Of a stretch of 64,000 bases of DNA, positions 36,762 through 45,653 are shown piece by piece. Under the pieces are notes generated by a model. That model was not told the DNA's origin, made no database searches, and worked only from the letters and a program-made list of their open reading frames with translations. The DNA comes from JACMRI01 sp043778625 (GTDB taxonomy: Bacteria > Bacteroidota > Bacteroidia > UBA4408), in the NCBI GenBank assembly GCA_043778625.1, contig JAYWFU010000089.1:1-64000 (forward strand), read 5' to 3'. A program made the position numbers and the translations under genes. The stretch's first letter is position 1; the number at the start of each line of letters is the position of its first letter.

Positions 36762-37190
36762 CTATACAATATTTAGTTGCGCCTCGGTTACTGAGTTAAA
36801 ACGCACCTTATCACGCTCGCCGCAGTAGGGGCCTTGTTTTACTTCAATAATTTCCGATTGTTCTAACATAAAAAAACCATGCCCGCCATCGGCCAGCAAC
36901 ACTACATCGCCAGTAGCAACAACACGGCTTTCTAAATACTGTTGTTCATTATCATAAAAATCAACCCGCACCTTGCCCGATTTAATGTACAACACCTCTT
37001 GTGTTAGGCGTACTTCGCGCTGCACAATATTATGGCGGTGTGGTAGTATTTCGTAGCCTTTGGGGCGGTTCATATATCCTAACTGTTGCGAATCGTTATC
37101 GCCCGTAAAAAACTCAATACCGTCGTTACTGTAGGTACTGCGTATAATTATGGCAAGGGTTAAATTACTGTGTATTACTTTTTCAATCAT
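36762..37190 (-). CDS. cupin-fold protein, sugar-biosynthesis type
   Basis: This 142-residue protein has the cupin beta barrel: LPHRHNIVQREVRLTQEVLYIKSGKVRVDFYD in the first motif region and VVATGDVVLLADGGHGFFMLEQ in the second, followed by EVKQGPYCGERDK. The histidines in HRHN and GGHG could bind a metal. Similar proteins accompany polysaccharide biosynthesis genes in Bacteroidota, but their reaction is unknown and no such gene is adjacent. I use ATG 37190; the in-frame TTG at 37199 adds only three residues. It is convergent with xerD and lies downstream of the methyltransferase gene on the same strand. Confidence 0.65.
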   Translation of the reverse strand: MIEKVIHSNLTLAIIIRSTYSNDGIEFFTGDNDSQQLGYMNRPKGYEILPHRHNIVQREVRLTQEVLYIKSGKVRVDFYDNEQQYLESRVVATGDVVLLADGGHGFFMLEQSEIIEVKQGPYCGERDKVRFNSVTEAQLNIV

Positions 37191-37253
37191 TGTTTTCAAT
37201 TATTATCTTGCTTAAAAATAGCGAAATAAAATATAATTAATAGTAGTGCATTA

Positions 37254-38009
37254 TTACCCACGTTGGCGCACGACTTCGTACAACAATACGCCACAAGCTA
37301 CTGATACATTCAACGATTCAATATTACCTAGCAATGGTAATTTGGCTTTAATATCGCTTTGCTTTATTAACTCGCTACTTATGCCTTTGTCTTCGGCACC
37401 CATTATTATTGCGGTAGGTTTGGTGTATTCAAAGGCGGTGTACAAGGTGTCGGTTTTTTCGGTGCAGCTTACTAATTGTATGCCGTACTCTTTTAATAAA
37501 AATACGGTAGCTTTTAAGCTATCTACTTTGCACACGGGTATGCTGTGTAATGCCCCAGCCGATGTTTTTATAGCATCGGCATTAATCATAGCACCACCTC
37601 GGCTAGGTATTATTATGGCGTGTACTCCTGTGCAGTTAGCAGTACGGGCTATTGCTCCAAAGTTACGTACATCGGTTATGCCATCTAATATAAGTAATAA
37701 TGGTACTTGCCCTTGTTCATTACACTGAGTAATTATTTCTTCAATATTTTGATATTCAATAGAACTCATAAAGCCAATTACGCCTTGATGGTTGGCTCTA
37801 GTTTCGCGGTTAATGCGCTCGGGTGGCACTAATTGATAAGGCACTTCGTGGTCGCGGCATACTTTAAACAAATCGCCTGTGAGCGAGTTACTCAAGCCCT
37901 TTTGTATCATTAGCTTATCAATAGTTTTACCATTTTCAATGGCTTCAATTACTGCACGTGTGCCGTATATTAAATTTTCTTTAACAGGGCGGTTGTTGTT
38001 ATTAAACAT
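37254..38009 (-). CDS. rlmB: 23S rRNA 2'-O-ribose methyltransferase (RlmB/TrmH family)
   Basis: This 251-residue SpoU-class methyltransferase uses SAM to methylate a ribose 2'-OH in RNA. An N-terminal substrate-binding domain (10-85: LIYGTRAVIEAIENGKTIDKL) precedes the knotted catalytic domain. The three SpoU motifs are visible: DGITDVRNFGAIARTANCTG near 110-130, AIIMGAEDKGIS near 195 and ESLNVSVACGVLLYEV near 232-247. The N-terminus favours RlmB (guanosine 2251) over tRNA-specific TrmH, but the target cannot be proved from sequence. Confidence 0.85.
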   Translation of the reverse strand: MFNNNNRPVKENLIYGTRAVIEAIENGKTIDKLMIQKGLSNSLTGDLFKVCRDHEVPYQLVPPERINRETRANHQGVIGFMSSIEYQNIEEIITQCNEQGQVPLLLILDGITDVRNFGAIARTANCTGVHAIIIPSRGGAMINADAIKTSAGALHSIPVCKVDSLKATVFLLKEYGIQLVSCTEKTDTLYTAFEYTKPTAIIMGAEDKGISSELIKQSDIKAKLPLLGNIESLNVSVACGVLLYEVVRQRG

Positions 38010-38040
38010 ATAAGTTGTGTTGTGATAAATTTAAAAAATA

Positions 38041-38448
38041 TTAAGCAGGATATTCTACAAAATTATTTTCGGTTTCGTAAAGTGTAATTTTAATTTCAAA
38101 AACCTTGTCAATGTGGACACGTAGCTTATTATAAATTACCATAGCTATGTTTTCAGCTGAAGGATTAAGGTCTTTAAATTCTTCAGTATCGAGGTTCAGG
38201 TTACGATGGTCAAATGGTTCTTCTACATGGGTTTTAATCAAATTACTTAGTATGCCTAAGTCAAATACATAACCCGTTTCTGGATTTACTTCACCAATAA
38301 TTTTCACAAACAAATTGTAATTATGTCCATGATATCTGTCGTTGTTACATTTTCCAAAAATGCGTTTATTAGTTTCTGCATCCCAAGCAGGGTTGTTAAG
38401 GCGATGCGCGGCGTTAAAATGAGCTTTGCGAATTACTGCGGTTTTCAT
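38041..38448 (-). CDS. 6-pyruvoyl-tetrahydropterin synthase / QueD family
   Basis: This 135-residue T-fold enzyme acts on dihydroneopterin triphosphate. The zinc ligands are H15 (HFNAAHR), H40 and H42 (YHGHNY), and the catalytic cysteine is C34 in GKCNNDRYHGHNY. The C-terminal region has PFDHRNLNLD and NPSAENIAMVIYNKL. The C-x5-HGH spacing is that of the PTPS-like branch; QueD (6-carboxytetrahydropterin synthase, queuosine pathway) is the other likely role. No queuosine or folate gene is next to it. It is divergent from nadK across 185 bases that hold no gene. Confidence 0.85.
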   Translation of the reverse strand: MKTAVIRKAHFNAAHRLNNPAWDAETNKRIFGKCNNDRYHGHNYNLFVKIIGEVNPETGYVFDLGILSNLIKTHVEEPFDHRNLNLDTEEFKDLNPSAENIAMVIYNKLRVHIDKVFEIKITLYETENNFVEYPA

Positions 38449-38633
38449 AGTAGAAGTGTTTTTTTATTGGTGTATTTTATGTGTATTATGTTAAAAATAA
38501 TGTAGTACAAACATACTATGAAACTATGTAAACATTAACATTGTTGCAATTTAATTTACAGTTATAATATGTCGTTTTTTTCAAATACATTTACTCCAAG
38601 ATTTAATATTTACAAGCAACTCAATTTTACACT

Positions 38634-39512
38634 ATGCGTTTTGCATTATTTGGCAACAGCTACAATCCTCAATTACAACCGTTTATACAAGCACTGGTAA
38701 ATAAGCTACATACTAGTAATGCTACGTTAGTAGTACATCATGGCTATTATGAGCTACTACAAAACGATATTACGTTTCATCGTACGCCACAATTATTTAG
38801 CTCTAACACCACGCTTAGTACCATGGCCGATGTACTTATATCCATAGGCGGAGATGGTACTATGCTAAGCACAATTAAGTACGTACAACATACTACTATG
38901 CCTGTAATAGGCTTAAATGCTGGACGTTTGGGGTTTTTGGCTAATATTGCTAAAGATGAAATTGACCTTGCAATTGACGCCCTAATTAACAAACAATACA
39001 CCATTGAAACGCGTAGCTTGTTACGCCTAACAACATCGGTTAATTTGTTTGATGGCTTTAATTACGCTCTTAACGAATGTACTATACACAAGCGCGATTC
39101 GGCAGCTATGATAACTATTCATGCGTATTTAAACGACGAATTTTTAAATTCCTACTGGGCTGATGGCCTAATAATAGCAACTCCTACAGGTTCCACAGCA
39201 TACTCATTAAGTTGTGGCGGGCCAATTGTAACGCCTGATTGCGCCAATTTTATTATTACGCCTATTGCTCCGCATAACCTTAATGTGCGCCCACTAATTA
39301 TACCCGACAACAAAATATTAAAACTAAAAGTAGAGGGCCGACAAAATAATTTTTTAGTAACGTTAGATTCACGTTCGCAAACAATAACGTCCGACATTGA
39401 ACTTATTTTAACCAAAGACGAGTACATGTTTAGTACTATTAAATTACACAACCAAAGTTTTTTTAATACCCTACGCAATAAGTTAATGTGGGGGCTTGAT
39501 AAACGTAACTAA
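38634..39512 (+). CDS. nadK: NAD kinase
   Basis: This 292-residue enzyme phosphorylates NAD to NADP. The diagnostic ISIGGDGTMLSTIKY motif lies near 70-84, GLNAGRLGFLANI near 98, the NE/D region NECTIHKRDSAAM near 145, and the substrate loop WADGLIIATPTGSTAYSLSCGGPIV near 178-202. Length and order are standard. The start is ATG 38634. It is followed 28 bases later by purN on the same strand, and the two may share a transcript ending at the palindrome after purN. Confidence 0.93.
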   Translation: MRFALFGNSYNPQLQPFIQALVNKLHTSNATLVVHHGYYELLQNDITFHRTPQLFSSNTTLSTMADVLISIGGDGTMLSTIKYVQHTTMPVIGLNAGRLGFLANIAKDEIDLAIDALINKQYTIETRSLLRLTTSVNLFDGFNYALNECTIHKRDSAAMITIHAYLNDEFLNSYWADGLIIATPTGSTAYSLSCGGPIVTPDCANFIITPIAPHNLNVRPLIIPDNKILKLKVEGRQNNFLVTLDSRSQTITSDIELILTKDEYMFSTIKLHNQSFFNTLRNKLMWGLDKRN

Positions 39513-39540
39513 GCATGTACACATAATTAATAATAATTGA

Positions 39541-40110
39541 ATGATTAACATAGCCATATTTGCATCGGGGGCAGGGAGTAATGCACTTAATTTAATTAAA
39601 TACTTTAACACTAATACGCACGCTAACATAGCCTGTGTAGCTTGTAACAAGACTGATGCAGGCGTTATTGATAAAGCTAAGGCGCACAATATACCCGTGT
39701 TTTTATTTGACAAAACACTATTTGATAACGAGCAATTGTTTATGCATCGCCTTGCTATTTACGAGATTAATTTTATTGTGCTAGCTGGTTTTTTGTGGAA
39801 AGTTCCCAGCTATTTAGTACAACAATTTCCTAACAAAATCATTAACCTGCACCCCGCGTTATTGCCTAATTATGGCGGCAAAGGTATGTATGGTATGCAC
39901 GTTCATACTGCCGTTATTGCTAACCACGAAACACAATCGGGCATTACTATACACTACGTAAACGAGCATTACGATGAAGGACAAATAATAGCACAATACA
40001 CCACTGAAATTTTGCCTAACGATACGCCTGAAATTTTAGCGCAAAAAATACATTTACTCGAGCATACTCACTTGCCTAGTGTTGTAGCACAAGTAGTAGC
40101 TACGCTTTAA
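39541..40110 (+). CDS. purN: phosphoribosylglycinamide formyltransferase
   Basis: This 189-residue enzyme transfers a formyl group from 10-formyl-THF to GAR in purine synthesis. The N-terminal phosphate loop ASGAGSNALNLI lies near 8-19. The active site comprises INLHPALLPNYGGKGMYGMHVH near 100-122, which includes the essential Asn and His, and HYVNEHYDEGQII near 138-150 with the catalytic Asp. Its TAA overlaps the first bases of a long palindromic terminator shared with the convergent hpf gene. Confidence 0.92.
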   Translation: MINIAIFASGAGSNALNLIKYFNTNTHANIACVACNKTDAGVIDKAKAHNIPVFLFDKTLFDNEQLFMHRLAIYEINFIVLAGFLWKVPSYLVQQFPNKIINLHPALLPNYGGKGMYGMHVHTAVIANHETQSGITIHYVNEHYDEGQIIAQYTTEILPNDTPEILAQKIHLLEHTHLPSVVAQVVATL

Positions 40111-40162
40111 ACAACAAAATAGGGTTAAACTAATATATTAGTTTAACCCTATTTTGTTGTTT
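40109..40162. terminator. 54-bp perfect palindrome, bidirectional terminator
   Basis: The 27 bases 40109-40135 are the exact reverse complement of 40136-40162, with the GC-richer core AGGGTTAAAC pairing to GTTTAACCCT and A/T-rich outer ends that supply a T-run in each direction. It lies between the convergent purN and hpf genes and starts inside the purN stop codon, so it should end transcripts from both sides. Confidence 0.9.
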
Positions 40163-40189
40163 GATTAGGACATTATATCCAATAATTAA

Positions 40190-40504
40190 TTATTCAACTG
40201 AAGCGTGCTTATCTTGTATTTTTTCTTTGTGCTTAATTATCTGGGTTTTTAATGCACTACACGCTTCTTCGCACGCTTCTTCAAACGATTTTGCATGTTT
40301 TTTAGAAAACATATCATGTCCCTTAACCAATAATTTTATTTCGGTTACTTTGTTTTCGCTATCGCTCGATTTATCTAGCTTTAATATAACTTCTGCACCA
40401 CTTATTTGGTCAAAAAAAGTCATTAGTTTTTCAACTTTTTCGTTTACAAATGCAATTAATTTTTGGTCTGCTGTAAAGTGTACCGATTCAATGTTAATCT
40501 TCAT
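40190..40504 (-). CDS. hpf: ribosome hibernation promoting factor (HPF/YfiA family)
   Basis: This 104-residue protein binds the 30S subunit in slow growth and blocks translation. It shows the family's beta-alpha-beta-beta-beta-alpha pattern: MKINIESVHFTADQKLIAFVNEKVEKL, then EVILKLDKSSDSENKVTEIKLLVKG and a basic helix SFEEACEEACSALKTQIIKHKEK. It is the short form without the C-terminal dimerisation domain of long HPF. It follows xerC on the same strand, an order I recall from other Bacteroidota, and ends at the long palindrome shared with purN. Confidence 0.88.
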   Translation of the reverse strand: MKINIESVHFTADQKLIAFVNEKVEKLMTFFDQISGAEVILKLDKSSDSENKVTEIKLLVKGHDMFSKKHAKSFEEACEEACSALKTQIIKHKEKIQDKHASVE

Positions 40505-40579
40505 GATTTCTAGGTGTTTTTAAATTTATTAATTAAACATTTAATTTTTGTTGTTACAAAGAGTAATTATAAAAAATAA

Positions 40580-41464
40580 TTACGCCTTTGGATGAGCCAA
40601 GTTATAAGTTTTTTTTAATGTTTCAATGGAATTATGTGTATAAATTTGTGTGGCTGCTAAATTAGCGTGCCCCATCATTTCTTTAATGGCATTAATGTCA
40701 GCTCCTTGGTTTAATAAATGTGTAGCAAACGTATGGCGTAGCACATGTGGGCTCTTGCGGTCGGTGGTGGGTAGTAAGCTCAACATTTGTTTAATTATTT
40801 TTCCCATTTTAGCAGGTGTAAATGGTTTATTTTTATCATCAATAAGCAATATGTCGCTAGCCACATTGGGCCGTGTATGTAAGTATTTTTTTAGCATAGC
40901 GCATACTTCAAGCGTTATGGGTACTAGGCGTTCTTTGTTGCGTTTGCCTAGCACTTTTATACTCATATCGTATAAGTTTACGTGTTGTAATGGTACGTTA
41001 ATTAACTCGCTCAAACGTACACCAGTAAAGTAAAATAAACTAAAACTTAAGTAGTAAGTATACTCTACTGGATTGCTTAAATCAAAATGCGTGGCAAAAC
41101 ATTGGTATAAATTTTCCATTCGCGATTCTTCCACAAATTGTGGTAAACGTTTTTGTTGTTTGGGAGCAACAATTTTTAGCATAGGGTTTACTAACAGTAC
41201 ATCTAAACGCATTAAAAATTTGTAATACGTTTTTAGCGTTGATATTTTACGATTAATTGTAGCGGATTTATTTTCGTCTTCGGCCAAAAAAGTTATCCAA
41301 GTACGAATGTGTTTGGCTGTAATATCGTTAATAGTATTAAAGTGTACATTATCCATTACGTAGGCTTCAAATTGTTGTAAATCAATTAAATAAGCGGTAG
41401 TGGTATGATTTGAAAAACGTTTTTCAAAACGCAAATAATTTTCAAAATCGGTGCTGTAAAACAT
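40580..41464 (-). CDS. xerC: tyrosine recombinase XerC-like
   Basis: This 294-residue recombinase has the SAM-like N-terminal domain (FENYLRFEKRFSNHTTTAYLIDLQQFEAY) and a complete catalytic site: Arg in YFTGVRLSEL near 150, Lys in IKVLGKRNKER near 175, HVLRHTFATHLLNQGADINAIKEMMGHANL near 240-270 and nucleophile Tyr in ATQIYTHNS near 275. It is the likely partner of the XerD at 35827 in dimer resolution at dif. Placement beside hpf supports a housekeeping rather than a mobile-element origin. An exact -33/-7 promoter lies 60 bases upstream. Confidence 0.85.
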   Translation of the reverse strand: MFYSTDFENYLRFEKRFSNHTTTAYLIDLQQFEAYVMDNVHFNTINDITAKHIRTWITFLAEDENKSATINRKISTLKTYYKFLMRLDVLLVNPMLKIVAPKQQKRLPQFVEESRMENLYQCFATHFDLSNPVEYTYYLSFSLFYFTGVRLSELINVPLQHVNLYDMSIKVLGKRNKERLVPITLEVCAMLKKYLHTRPNVASDILLIDDKNKPFTPAKMGKIIKQMLSLLPTTDRKSPHVLRHTFATHLLNQGADINAIKEMMGHANLAATQIYTHNSIETLKKTYNLAHPKA

Positions 41465-41524
41465 TGCAATTATTTTTTAGGTGTTGTAATTCACACTATG
41501 GATTGTGTAGGTACTTATCTATTT

Positions 41525-41555
41525 CAAATATAGTGGTAAAATAATTATCTACAAA
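41525..41555 (-). promoter_or_regulatory. Bacteroidota-type promoter of xerC
   Basis: On the minus strand TTTG (41552-41555) is followed by a 19-base spacer and TATATTTG (41525-41532). Both boxes and the spacing fit the -33 TTTG / -7 TAnnTTTG consensus. The leader to the xerC ATG is about 55 bases. Confidence 0.75.
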
Positions 41556-41590
41556 CATAGTAGTAGTAAGTAAAGTTACAGCTATACGGT

Positions 41591-43033
41591 TTAATAATCG
41601 TTGTAATGATTAAACAAAGTAGATTGTATGCCCACGTACACAATGCTACTAATGCCATTAGTTTTAATAACAGTAGTGCCTGCGCATACTGTAGCTAGTT
41701 TAAATGAATAACTTGCCTGTAAGTTAGCCGTTATACGCTGTATACGATTACCTTGTAGGGTAGTAACACCAAAATCGGCAACACGTGAGGTATATGATGT
41801 GTAAATATTATTACCATAGTTTTGAGTAATAGTACTTACACCAGTTACAAAATAACTGCCCTTAGCTACTAGCTGTAATTTATTACTACGGTAGGATAGT
41901 AACGCTAATGCCTCCACAAAATTAGCCCCTGCGGGGTGCGCCAATGCTTGATTGTAGTGCCCATAATTAATAAGTGAATCAGCGTGGGCATAGGTGTAAG
42001 GGCGCACATAATTAAACTCGGCTAGGGCTACAAACTGTTTTTTGTTGCTCACATAATTGTATTTAGCACCTGCCTGCGCCGCATACTTATTACCCCACCA
42101 ATGGGTGCGCTTTACAAAGTACGATAGCAAAAATTCATCTAATACAAATTGACTGTAAAGCGTTAAATTTTTAATTGGTTTTATTTTTAAAATAAGCCCC
42201 AGTAGCTCGTTATCAGTGCTACCTTGGCTATACTCCACTGGGCGAAAAAACGTAATGGGATTAAGATAAGTTAAGTCGTATTTGAATTTGTAGGTATTAT
42301 TACTACGTGTAGGAAACACTACCGTTTCGTACAACTGCACGTTGAGCCACTTACTAGGCGTATAACTTATACTATGAAATGTCATAAATTTATTCCTGTT
42401 TTTATTATCCAACGGCTTGCTATCATTCATATCCACAAGGTGAGCGTAAGTAGTAGCGTATTGTAATTGTTTAAACTTAGCATCAAAACTCAAGTGGTAA
42501 AATGGTGCAACATTATCGCTGAGTACTAATGAACGATACCCCTCCCCCACAAAAAAACGATTGCGCCCCGCATGTAAGTTAATGTATTTGTTAGGCGTAT
42601 ATTTTACATTAAAATCAAGGTAATTACTGGTAACAAAATTTTTGTTTTTAGTATAAAAGGCTGTACCCACGCTACCTATGCTCTGCGTTTGATGTATGCC
42701 AGAATCTAAGCCAGTAGTGCCATTAAGCCACACACGTTGGTAATTAATACTCGCTGCTAGCTTCGCTGAATAATAATGGTTAATTGAAAACCCAATACCT
42801 AGCTCCGCTCCTACTTTGTTTTTTTGGAATGTTGAAATTGCTACAGGCAAAATTTTTAATCGAGTTTGTTTTTTAATTGAGTCGTGTTTTAAGCCAATTG
42901 TATTAATAACACGATGCGGCACATTGTTAATTGCGGTATCAATAACACGATTAGTTATTGATTGATAATTAATGTACTGCGCATTAACATTGGCAACTAT
43001 ACACAATAAAACAATTATAAAGGTGTTACGCAT
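41591..43033 (-). CDS. Wzi/RemB-like outer membrane beta-barrel protein
   Basis: This 480-residue exported protein (signal peptide to about NVNAQ, residue 19) is beta-rich and shows the signature FFVGEGYRSLVLSDNVAPFYHLSF near 165, then alternating amphipathic strands to the end. The pattern fits the capsule-assembly Wzi / gliding-motility RemB-like group of Bacteroidota outer membrane barrels. It shares this signature and a later HPAGANFVEALALLSYR block with the protein at 44133-45653, so the two are paralogues. Its start overlaps the end of the WecA-like gene by 8 bases. The cluster suggests a role in holding or exporting surface polysaccharide; the exact function is unknown. Confidence 0.65.
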   Translation of the reverse strand: MRNTFIIVLLCIVANVNAQYINYQSITNRVIDTAINNVPHRVINTIGLKHDSIKKQTRLKILPVAISTFQKNKVGAELGIGFSINHYYSAKLAASINYQRVWLNGTTGLDSGIHQTQSIGSVGTAFYTKNKNFVTSNYLDFNVKYTPNKYINLHAGRNRFFVGEGYRSLVLSDNVAPFYHLSFDAKFKQLQYATTYAHLVDMNDSKPLDNKNRNKFMTFHSISYTPSKWLNVQLYETVVFPTRSNNTYKFKYDLTYLNPITFFRPVEYSQGSTDNELLGLILKIKPIKNLTLYSQFVLDEFLLSYFVKRTHWWGNKYAAQAGAKYNYVSNKKQFVALAEFNYVRPYTYAHADSLINYGHYNQALAHPAGANFVEALALLSYRSNKLQLVAKGSYFVTGVSTITQNYGNNIYTSYTSRVADFGVTTLQGNRIQRITANLQASYSFKLATVCAGTTVIKTNGISSIVYVGIQSTLFNHYNDY

Positions 43034-44072
43034 TTTTAGGTTTTATTAAAAATGGCAATTGCCCCGCCACAATAGTGGTGGCTAGCACACTTACAAACTG
43101 TACTAATGTGGATTGTTGATGTAGGCTATACACCAATAGTATTAATACTATTGTAAAGCCATATAACATAACTGCAATGCACGCATGGCTACAACCTAAC
43201 CTTAGTAGTTGATGATGTATGTGGTTTTTATCAGCTTCAAATGGTGAGTGTCCTTTTAGTGCTCTAATTAAAAAAACTCTAAACGTATCATATAACGGAT
43301 ACACTAATAAAGTAAGTACAAACACAGGTCTACTAAGGGTTACAAGGGCTGGATAGTATATTTTATTTACATCAAAACTCAAGCAACGTATTACTAACAT
43401 AGCTATAATTAACCCAATAATTAACGATCCACTATCGCCCATAAATAATTTAGCAGGTGCAAAATTAAACACCAAAAATGCAGCTAATGCACCCGCTAAT
43501 GCAAAGGCGAGTGCTGCCATACTAGCATCTTGCACAAAGTAAAACCAAGTACCTAACATAGTACTGGCTATAAAGCCTATGCCTGCTGCAAGTCCATCTA
43601 CTCCATCAATTAAATTAAACGCATTAATTAACACAATAACTGTAGCTACGCTAAAAAATATTTGCCAGGTATCGTTCATTTCATATATACCAAATATACC
43701 ATGCATAGTTGTTATGCGTTGTTTAGCAAGCAATACCAATATAAAACTAATGATGATGAATGATAGTAGTTTTTTAACTGGGGCGGTGCCAATAATATCG
43801 TCTTTAATACCTACAAAAAATAAAAGCAGTGTTGTGGTTACAATATATTTTAAATCATGCGCATTATCAATAGGATACCACAGGGCGTAGCTAAACAATG
43901 TGGCCGCAAATATTATTATACCGCCAACGGTGGGTACAATGCGCTGGTGTACTTTACGGTCGCCATCGGGGGCATCAAATAAGCGTTTCATTATAGCTAC
44001 CTTAATTAATGCAGGTATGCTAAATAAACTTATGCAGGCAGCGGTAATAAATACGAGTAATAAATAGTCCAA
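43026..44072 (-). CDS. WecA/MraY-family undecaprenyl-phosphate sugar-1-phosphate transferase
   Basis: This 348-residue polytopic enzyme transfers a sugar-1-phosphate (usually GlcNAc or a relative) to undecaprenyl phosphate, starting a surface glycan. About ten or eleven membrane helices are visible. Motifs include RKVHQRIVPTVGG near 40, the Mg-binding NAFNLIDGVDGLAAG near 150, PAKLFMGDSGS near 205 and KNHIHHQLLRLG near 285; the HIHH form is typical of WecA rather than MraY. The start is TTG 44072; the next ATG would remove the first membrane helix. It is flanked on both sides by the paired Wzi-like genes. Confidence 0.82.
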   Translation of the reverse strand: MDYLLLVFITAACISLFSIPALIKVAIMKRLFDAPDGDRKVHQRIVPTVGGIIIFAATLFSYALWYPIDNAHDLKYIVTTTLLLFFVGIKDDIIGTAPVKKLLSFIIISFILVLLAKQRITTMHGIFGIYEMNDTWQIFFSVATVIVLINAFNLIDGVDGLAAGIGFIASTMLGTWFYFVQDASMAALAFALAGALAAFLVFNFAPAKLFMGDSGSLIIGLIIAMLVIRCLSFDVNKIYYPALVTLSRPVFVLTLLVYPLYDTFRVFLIRALKGHSPFEADKNHIHHQLLRLGCSHACIAVMLYGFTIVLILLVYSLHQQSTLVQFVSVLATTIVAGQLPFLIKPKNA

Positions 44073-44132
44073 GTGAATAGGTTGTAAAGATGAATGATTT
44101 TTTATTTGCAGTTAAATATAGTACCCATTAAT

Positions 44133-45653
44133 TTAAAAATTGTAGTATAATTGGCTTAATTTGCATTGTAGTCCTGCGGTTATATAATTGCTATTGTAAG
44201 TTTTAGTACCTGTATTAGTGCGTTGTTCATAGCTTGCAAATAGGGTTAAGTAATTGCTTTGATTAGGAATATAAAATAAATTTACGGCAATGTTTCTTTG
44301 ACGCTCTACTGTATTAAAATAACTAGGATGTGCACCCGATGCGTTATTGGTGTTAATGCTACTTAACTGTCCCTCACGGTTAAGCATAGTTAATGCGTTT
44401 TGTGGTTGCAAATAATTGTAAGTGGCACTTGCGCCTATACCATATTTACTTACGTAATTAACAGTAGCGTAGATTTCATTATAGTTGTAATTCCAAGGGT
44501 GATTAATGGGCTGATTATACTGCAACACGCTTGACTGCTGGGCTTTATTACTAGTGTATTCGGCCTGCAGGGTTAAACCTTTTAGCGTAAAACTATCAAA
44601 CGATTTTACCCCAATTTGCATACCCTCATTAAACGAATGCAAAATCCATTGTGCGTAGGTATATGCTTTTTTTACAAAACGATACTTAATACAAAGCCCA
44701 CTGTTATTGGTAGTGGCAGGTGTTAGCGTAATAATTGGATTAATTAATAACACATTAAACTTACCTGTGGCAGTATTAAAACTAGCTTCGGTTTGCTTAC
44801 AATCAAATAGAGTAATTTGTAACTTATCATTAAACAATGATGCACCCACTATGTGCGTAGTAAGTGCTGTTTTATTAAAGTAAGGCTCTGTAAGCCCCGA
44901 ATACGTTGTGTAGCGGTTAAGATCAATGTTAGTGAGTAAGGCATATTGTGTTTGATAAAAAAAGTGCTTGTAATTAACACTAACTCGCACAAATGGATAA
45001 TTTAACCCAATATCACTCATAAACAAACTACGATACCCATCGCCAACAAACTGCTTACCGCTACCCGCCTGTATGGCTATGTGCTTACGCATATAAGTAA
45101 TATAGCCACTTGCGTTGGTATAATCTACGCCTGTTTTTTTATAGGTTTTATAGCGTCCTTGCCCAGGTATTATTTCGGTGGCCTTGGCGTATGCCTGCAA
45201 ATACTGGGGTAATAGTGCTTGGTTCTCAGTAAACCATGTGTTAAATGATAAGTACTTGCCTAGCTTTCCGTTAGCATACACGCCTCGTGTGTTTTGGTAT
45301 AGCGGTACACTATCGTGCGTAAGTGCAATATTTAATATTGGGTTTAAACGCAGGTAAGACGCATTGCTATCACGTAGTACCACAAAATCTTGTGCAAATA
45401 ATTTGCGTTTAATGTAGTTTTTTTTGTTTTGAATTAAATTATCGCTCGTTACATTATTCAGTACAAAGGGCTTGCAAGCTGTAAGTACGTTGTGTTGCGA
45501 GCTATCGCTATACAATTGTGCCTCAGCATTGTAATAATTTTGATTATTCAGCAACGAATAATCAATATATGATTGCGCTCGCACACCTGTGTTTACAAGT
45601 AGTACAAGTGCACTAGTAAGTAGTAATTTAAAATAATTGTTGTTGCAATACAT
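44133..45653 (-). CDS. Wzi/RemB-like outer membrane beta-barrel protein (paralogue)
   Basis: This 506-residue exported protein (signal cleavage near VRAQS) is a beta-barrel related to the one at 41591-43033. The shared block reads KQFVGDGYRSLFMSDIGLNYPF near 195, and a YNQPINHPWNYNYNEIYATVNYV stretch near 385 parallels the other copy. The second half is a series of amphipathic strands ending in an aromatic residue, LYYNF, as expected for an outer membrane barrel. Its start overlaps the end of the GDP-fucose synthase gene by 26 bases, so expression is coupled. Function is inferred from the cluster only. Confidence 0.62.
   Translation of the reverse strand: MYCNNNYFKLLLTSALVLLVNTGVRAQSYIDYSLLNNQNYYNAEAQLYSDSSQHNVLTACKPFVLNNVTSDNLIQNKKNYIKRKLFAQDFVVLRDSNASYLRLNPILNIALTHDSVPLYQNTRGVYANGKLGKYLSFNTWFTENQALLPQYLQAYAKATEIIPGQGRYKTYKKTGVDYTNASGYITYMRKHIAIQAGSGKQFVGDGYRSLFMSDIGLNYPFVRVSVNYKHFFYQTQYALLTNIDLNRYTTYSGLTEPYFNKTALTTHIVGASLFNDKLQITLFDCKQTEASFNTATGKFNVLLINPIITLTPATTNNSGLCIKYRFVKKAYTYAQWILHSFNEGMQIGVKSFDSFTLKGLTLQAEYTSNKAQQSSVLQYNQPINHPWNYNYNEIYATVNYVSKYGIGASATYNYLQPQNALTMLNREGQLSSINTNNASGAHPSYFNTVERQRNIAVNLFYIPNQSNYLTLFASYEQRTNTGTKTYNSNYITAGLQCKLSQLYYNF

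Noticed and set aside
37246..37728. Plus-strand open frame of 160 codons opposite the RlmB-type gene
   Set aside because: It is the complement of SpoU motifs, and the minus-strand gene is unambiguous.
38449..38633. tRNA or small RNA gene between queD-like and nadK genes
   Set aside because: The stretch is AT-rich with no cloverleaf, no TTCGANTC-type T loop and no terminator. It reads as a divergent promoter region.
35827..41464. XerD and XerC as integrases of a mobile element
   Set aside because: Both match housekeeping Xer sequences, sit among core genes and have no direct-repeat attachment sites or cargo genes around them.
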